Shown: positions 6,196-9,256 of the stretch, in pieces | How the letters are laid out: each line of letters begins with the position of its first letter | Numbering within the stretch: the first letter of the stretch is position 1 | Origin: an uncultured Clostridia bacterium | Lineage (GTDB): Bacteria > Bacillota > Clostridia > Christensenellales > Borkfalkiaceae | Assembly: GCA_934271245.1 (NCBI GenBank) | Contig: CAKQQY010000045.1 | Location: 1-9,256, forward strand | Reading direction: 5' to 3' | Length of the DNA: 9,256 bases | Notes under the pieces: generated by a model | The model's input: only the letters and a program-made list of their open reading frames with translations | What the model was told of the DNA's origin: nothing | Database searches by the model: none | Translations under genes and position numbers: made by a program

Positions 6196-6255
6196 CAATA
6201 AAATTCGGATAAAGAAAAGTCTATTATAGAAAAAAAATAAAATTTTGGTAACGGT
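6196..6255. other. AT-rich leader before recF
   Basis: This 60-bp stretch is almost entirely A and T and includes TCTATTATAGA, an A run and AAAATTTT. It must contain the recF leader and could serve as an easily melted region. No clear sigma-A promoter pair is seen. Confidence 0.3.
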
Positions 6256-7347
6256 ATGTTTATATCTTCGTTGACGCTTAAAAATTTCCGCAACTATTCG
6301 GAAGAGAAAATTTCTTTCGAAAACGGAATAAATATTCTGACGGGAGCAAACGCTCAGGGCAAAACCAACGCGGGCGAAGCCATATTTTATTTATGTACGG
6401 GATATTCTCCGCGAGCCAACAAAGATAAACTGGTTATTAAAAACGGCGAAGAAAAGGGCAGTGTGGAAGGCGTGGCGAAATCTTCTTACGGCGACGTTTC
6501 GGTAAAGATAGAATTCAACAAAAACGATAAAAAAAATATTTACGTCAACGGCATGCAGGTGTTAAGGGTCGGCGAACTTTTAGGTAACATGCACAGCGTA
6601 TTCTTTAATCCGTCGGAATTAAAACTCGTTCAGGAAAGCCCCGAAGACAGAAGGCGATTTTTGAACATTTCCCTTTCGCAAATGTCCAAAAACTACTTTT
6701 ACGCGCTCGCAAGATACAACAAAATACTCGCTCAACGCAACGAATTACTGAAAAATCCCGACAAAAAGATAATAAAAGAAACGCTTCCCGTGTGGGACAG
6801 AAGTTTATGTTCGGAAGCGGCGAAAATAATTAAACAAAGAAATGCGTTTTTAGAAGAATTGTCGCCCGTGGCGAAAGAAAAACATTCCGTTTTGTCCGGC
6901 GGAAAAGAAGACCTTACGATGAACACCGAAAGCGGTTATTACGGCGACGAGTCGGAAATTTCTTACGCTATGTACGAAGATCTGAAAACTTCGCTCGAAA
7001 AGGATATGCGACTAGGGTTCACCACCATAGGTCCGCACAGGGACGACATAAAATTCGCCCTTAACGGAATGGACGCGAGAATTTACGGTTCGCAAGGGCA
7101 GCAAAGAACGATTGCGCTTTCCCTTAAACTTGCGGAAACGGAAATTTTCAATACCCGATTCGGCGAATATCCCATACTTATTTTAGACGACGTTTTGTCA
7201 GAACTCGATAAATCCAGACAGAGAAAACTTATTTCGGAAGTGGAAAAAATGCAGACGATTTTTACCGCGACGGGGTTTGACAGAACGGTGTTCAAAAATC
7301 GGACGGTGAACCGGATTATAATCGAAAACGGCAAAGTAAAAAGATAA
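6256..7347 (+). CDS. recF: DNA replication and repair protein RecF
   Basis: RecF is an SMC-like ABC ATPase that binds DNA at gaps and, with RecO and RecR, helps load RecA. The 363 residues are typical. The N-terminus SSLTLKNFRNY (4-14) is characteristic. Walker A is GANAQGKT (30-37); the following NAGEA replaces the usual NLLEA. The central FFNPSELKLVQESPEDRRRF region (116-135) is intact, as are GPHRDD (259-264), the ABC signature GSQGQQRT (278-285) and Walker B LILDDVLSELD (308-318). The start ATG fits the family N-terminus, but its upstream site (GGTAACGGT) is a poor Shine-Dalgarno. It is transcribed away from dnaA, alone, and ends in a terminator 3 nt after its stop; neither dnaN nor gyrB adjoins it, unlike the common Firmicutes order. 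Confidence 0.97.
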   Translation: MFISSLTLKNFRNYSEEKISFENGINILTGANAQGKTNAGEAIFYLCTGYSPRANKDKLVIKNGEEKGSVEGVAKSSYGDVSVKIEFNKNDKKNIYVNGMQVLRVGELLGNMHSVFFNPSELKLVQESPEDRRRFLNISLSQMSKNYFYALARYNKILAQRNELLKNPDKKIIKETLPVWDRSLCSEAAKIIKQRNAFLEELSPVAKEKHSVLSGGKEDLTMNTESGYYGDESEISYAMYEDLKTSLEKDMRLGFTTIGPHRDDIKFALNGMDARIYGSQGQQRTIALSLKLAETEIFNTRFGEYPILILDDVLSELDKSRQRKLISEVEKMQTIFTATGFDRTVFKNRTVNRIIIENGKVKR

Positions 7348-7350
7348 CGA

Positions 7351-7382
7351 AACGACGCGTAAAAATTACGCGCCGTTTTTTA
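7351..7382 (+). terminator. Rho-independent terminator of recF
   Basis: AACG-A-CGCGTAA pairs with TTACGCG-C-CGTT (7351-7362 and 7366-7377) around an AAA loop with one A/C mismatch. A T run follows to 7381. It begins 3 nt after the recF stop. Confidence 0.9.
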
Positions 7383-7400
7383 TTTATTATTTATAACAGA

Positions 7401-7450
7401 AACGATTAAAAGGGCATAACCCAAAGACTGCCGTAATCGTTCTTTTACGG
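7401..7450 (-). other. Two overlapping hairpins after hpt
   Basis: AACGATTA/TAATCGTT (7401-7408, 7434-7441) encloses GGG/CCC (7412-7414, 7420-7422). An alternative stem, CCGTAA/TTACGG (7431-7436, 7445-7450), shares bases 7434-7436, so both cannot form together. The region lies 28-77 bp past the hpt stop and may end the leftward tilS-hpt transcript, though the leftward T content is modest. Confidence 0.35.
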
Positions 7451-7477
7451 AAGGAAAAGCGTTAAACTTCGATTCGC

Positions 7478-8011
7478 TTAGTCTTCTAAATCCGCGGGAG
7501 AGTTAATCTGCGCGACGTAAGGAAGTTCTCTGAATCTTTCGGCGTAATCGAGTCCGTAACCGATAACGAATTTGTCTTCTATTTCGAAACCGAGATAGTC
7601 TATATCGATGGGGACTTGTCTTCTCGACGGTTTGCTTAAAAACGCCGCGATTTTAACCGACGCGGGATTCTTTTCTTTAAGCAATTTGGTAAAGTAGTCG
7701 AGAGTGTTGCCGCTGTCGACGATGTCTTCGCAGATGATAACATCTTTGCCTTCGATGTCGGTGGTAACGTCGCAGATGAGTTGCATTTCGCCGCTCGTGG
7801 TGCCGTTACGATAACTGGAAAGTTTCGCAAAGTCCATCATAAAAGGAATGTCGAGATTCCTTATGATGTCGGCAAAAAAGTAAATCGCGCCTTTAAGAGT
7901 GCAGATGATAACGGGTTCTTTACCCTTATAATCTTCCGAAATCTGCTTGGCGAGAGATTTGACTTTTTCTTCGATCTGGTCTGCGGTAATAAGTACGTCT
8001 AATTGTTTCAT
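7478..8011 (-). CDS. hpt: Hypoxanthine phosphoribosyltransferase
   Basis: The enzyme salvages hypoxanthine and guanine to IMP and GMP using PRPP, in the cytosol. The 177-residue length is usual. Key parts: LKGA (39-42) of the pyrophosphate-binding loop, SSY (65-67) in the flexible loop, the PRPP motif VIICEDIVDSGNT (91-103) with the paired acidic residues, KPSRR (127-131) near the purine site, and FVIGYGLDYAERFRELPYV (148-166). The ATG overlaps the tilS stop as ATGA, and GAGGAGAG sits 3-4 nt upstream inside tilS, so the two are co-transcribed and translationally coupled. The tilS-hpt order is the standard Firmicutes one, but ftsH, which often follows, is not here: recF converges from the other side. 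Confidence 0.96.
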   Translation of the reverse strand: MKQLDVLITADQIEEKVKSLAKQISEDYKGKEPVIICTLKGAIYFFADIIRNLDIPFMMDFAKLSSYRNGTTSGEMQLICDVTTDIEGKDVIICEDIVDSGNTLDYFTKLLKEKNPASVKIAAFLSKPSRRQVPIDIDYLGFEIEDKFVIGYGLDYAERFRELPYVAQINSPADLED

Positions 8012-9256
8012 AAACTCTCCTCTTCGGTAAATTTAATAATTTTTTGTGTTGAATCGTCGGCTTTTACGGAAACAGACACGGCTTTTCCGAAAATAACCAG
8101 AATTTCGTTTTCCGCTGCGAGCAAGGGGATATCGTCCCTGAGCCTTAGCGGAACTTTTTCGTCTGTAAAATAATCGTTCAATTTTTTGCTGCCGCCGCCG
8201 AATTTTCTGAAAACGTCCCCGTTTCTTCTCGTTCTGAAAACGGCGTTTTCGGGAATTTTAGAAAGGTCAGCGTAAAGCCCTGCCGAAAGCGGTAAATCGT
8301 CGGTTTTTTCGGAAACGATAAGCGTTTTGCCGAGAAAATCCGTTTTACCTTCCTTAAACGGAAGTTGGTAAAGTTCGTTTTTGCCGTCGGGTTTTACGGA
8401 CAGACAAACCTTGTCGTATTCTCTGATTGCGAAAATATTTTTCGGAAGAGAAATCTCCTTGCCGTTTTGCAGGTTTTTCAACGAGCAAACCGATTCGGCG
8501 TGAACGCTTTCCCAGTCCTTTTTTAATCCCAACTTTTGTAAAGCGACGATAACCGCGCGCTTAAAAACAACGTCGTTTACGGAAACGGGAATAAAAACCT
8601 TGTCGCCGTCATACGTTATATAAGAACGGGCGAGAGAATCGAGAAAATCGTCTTCTTCTTTCGCTATCGCGGAAAAGTTGGAAATTCGTTTTTCCGCTTC
8701 GGGGAAAATCTTTTTTATCTCGGGCAAAATAATCTGCCGAATGTAATTTCTGAAATATTCCGTATCGAAGTTCGTGGAATCGGTGACGAAAGGAATATCG
8801 TTTTCGGCGATGTAATCGGCGATTTCGTCTTTGGAAACGGAAATAAACGGTCGGATTACGTACCCGTTCGTTTCGGGAATCCCCGAAACCCCTTTAAGAG
8901 AAGCGCCCCTGAAAAGGTTGAATAAAACCGTTTCGGCGTTGTCGCTTAAATGGTGGGCGGTGGCGATTTTGTCGCATTTGCCTTTTGCGATCGCGTCGGC
9001 AAAACATTCGTAACGCAAAATACGCGCGGCTTGTTCTAAAGAAAGTTTGTCCGTCTGCGCTTTTTTCGGCGCGTCGACGGAATATCTGATTAAAGGAATA
9101 TCGGCTTTTTTGCAGTAATTTTCTACGAATTCGGAGTCGCTTAAAGATTCTTTTCCGCGAATGCCGTGTTCTACGTTAACGGCAATTACCTTAAACCCGA
9201 ATAATTCCGACTGACTTTTCATAAAATGAATAAGAGCCATAGAGTCGCTGCCGCCC
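8008..9256 (-). CDS. tilS: tRNA(Ile)-lysidine synthetase TilS (5' end beyond window)
   Basis: TilS attaches lysine to the wobble cytidine of the AUA-reading tRNA-Ile, changing both codon and charging specificity. The frame stays open to the right edge, where GGSDS (9255-9241) precedes Met at 9240. This is the end of the PP-loop ATP-binding motif SGGxDS, so that Met is internal and probably 20-25 residues are missing. Counting from that Met, VEHGIRG is at 23-29, AHHLSDNAETV at 95-105, GIP at 120-122 and TDSTNFDTEYFRNYIR at 153-168. The C-terminal TilS domain is complete, with FRTRRNGD and KKLNDYF in the last 100 residues. It overlaps hpt by 4 bp. Confidence 0.96.
   Translation of the reverse strand, partial: GGSDSMALIHFMKSQSELFGFKVIAVNVEHGIRGKESLSDSEFVENYCKKADIPLIRYSVDAPKKAQTDKLSLEQAARILRYECFADAIAKGKCDKIATAHHLSDNAETVLFNLFRGASLKGVSGIPETNGYVIRPFISVSKDEIADYIAENDIPFVTDSTNFDTEYFRNYIRQIILPEIKKIFPEAEKRISNFSAIAKEEDDFLDSLARSYITYDGDKVFIPVSVNDVVFKRAVIVALQKLGLKKDWESVHAESVCSLKNLQNGKEISLPKNIFAIREYDKVCLSVKPDGKNELYQLPFKEGKTDFLGKTLIVSEKTDDLPLSAGLYADLSKIPENAVFRTRRNGDVFRKFGGGSKKLNDYFTDEKVPLRLRDDIPLLAAENEILVIFGKAVSVSVKADDSTQKIIKFTEEESL

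Larger units (their letters stand above)
5415..6255. other. dnaA-recF intergenic region, candidate replication origin
   Basis: This 841-bp non-coding region separates divergent dnaA and recF, a usual place for oriC. It has AT-rich ends (about 5430-5475 and 6188-6255) and a repeat array in between. I searched by eye for TTATNCACA on both strands and found no cluster; the best related words, TTCTACACA, are in the other array (about 469, 520 and 642). Origin identity is therefore inferred from gene context only. Confidence 0.45.

Overview
The window looks like part of the chromosomal origin region of a low-to-middle GC bacterium, most likely an uncultured member of the Clostridia (Bacillota). 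This rests on Firmicutes-type DnaA, RecF, HPRT and TilS proteins, on their clustering, and on AG-rich Shine-Dalgarno sites. The taxonomic guess is inference; no rRNA or other strong marker is present.

Layout. 1-84 is the 3' tail of an unidentified gene ending in a hairpin-T terminator. 85-983 is non-coding; most of it (266-983) is an array of diverged repeat units of about 120-140 bp, each starting with a TATAATAC-like word and rich in short hairpins. 984-1292 (+) is a small MGMT-fold DNA-binding domain protein with its own terminator. 1293-1670 is AT-rich and non-coding and holds back-to-back terminators. 1671-5408 is a leftward group: dnaA, then mnmG only 3 bp downstream, then after 189 bp a small membrane-anchored protein of unknown function. 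5415-6255 is non-coding between divergent dnaA and recF; it holds a second array of the same repeat family on the opposite strand. 6256-7347 (+) is recF with a clear terminator. 7478-9256 (-) is tilS-hpt, overlapping by ATGA; tilS runs off the right edge.

How the genes fit together. DnaA starts replication and RecF acts in recombinational repair. MnmG and TilS modify tRNA anticodon wobble positions, and HPRT salvages purines. All are commonly found near oriC in Firmicutes, but the order here is unusual: dnaN is absent between dnaA and recF, mnmG directly follows dnaA, and dnaA and recF diverge. The two repeat arrays are inverted relative to each other and flank the MGMT/unknown/mnmG/dnaA block. 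A 183-bp stretch is about 90% identical between them by my hand alignment. Inverting the block between them would put dnaA on the same strand as recF, so repeat-mediated inversion is a plausible but unproven explanation.

The most interesting material is the non-coding repeat family itself: a regular ~140-bp period, a conserved header, conserved hairpins with a few compensatory base changes, and a position immediately upstream of dnaA where an origin is expected, although I find no consensus DnaA-box cluster.
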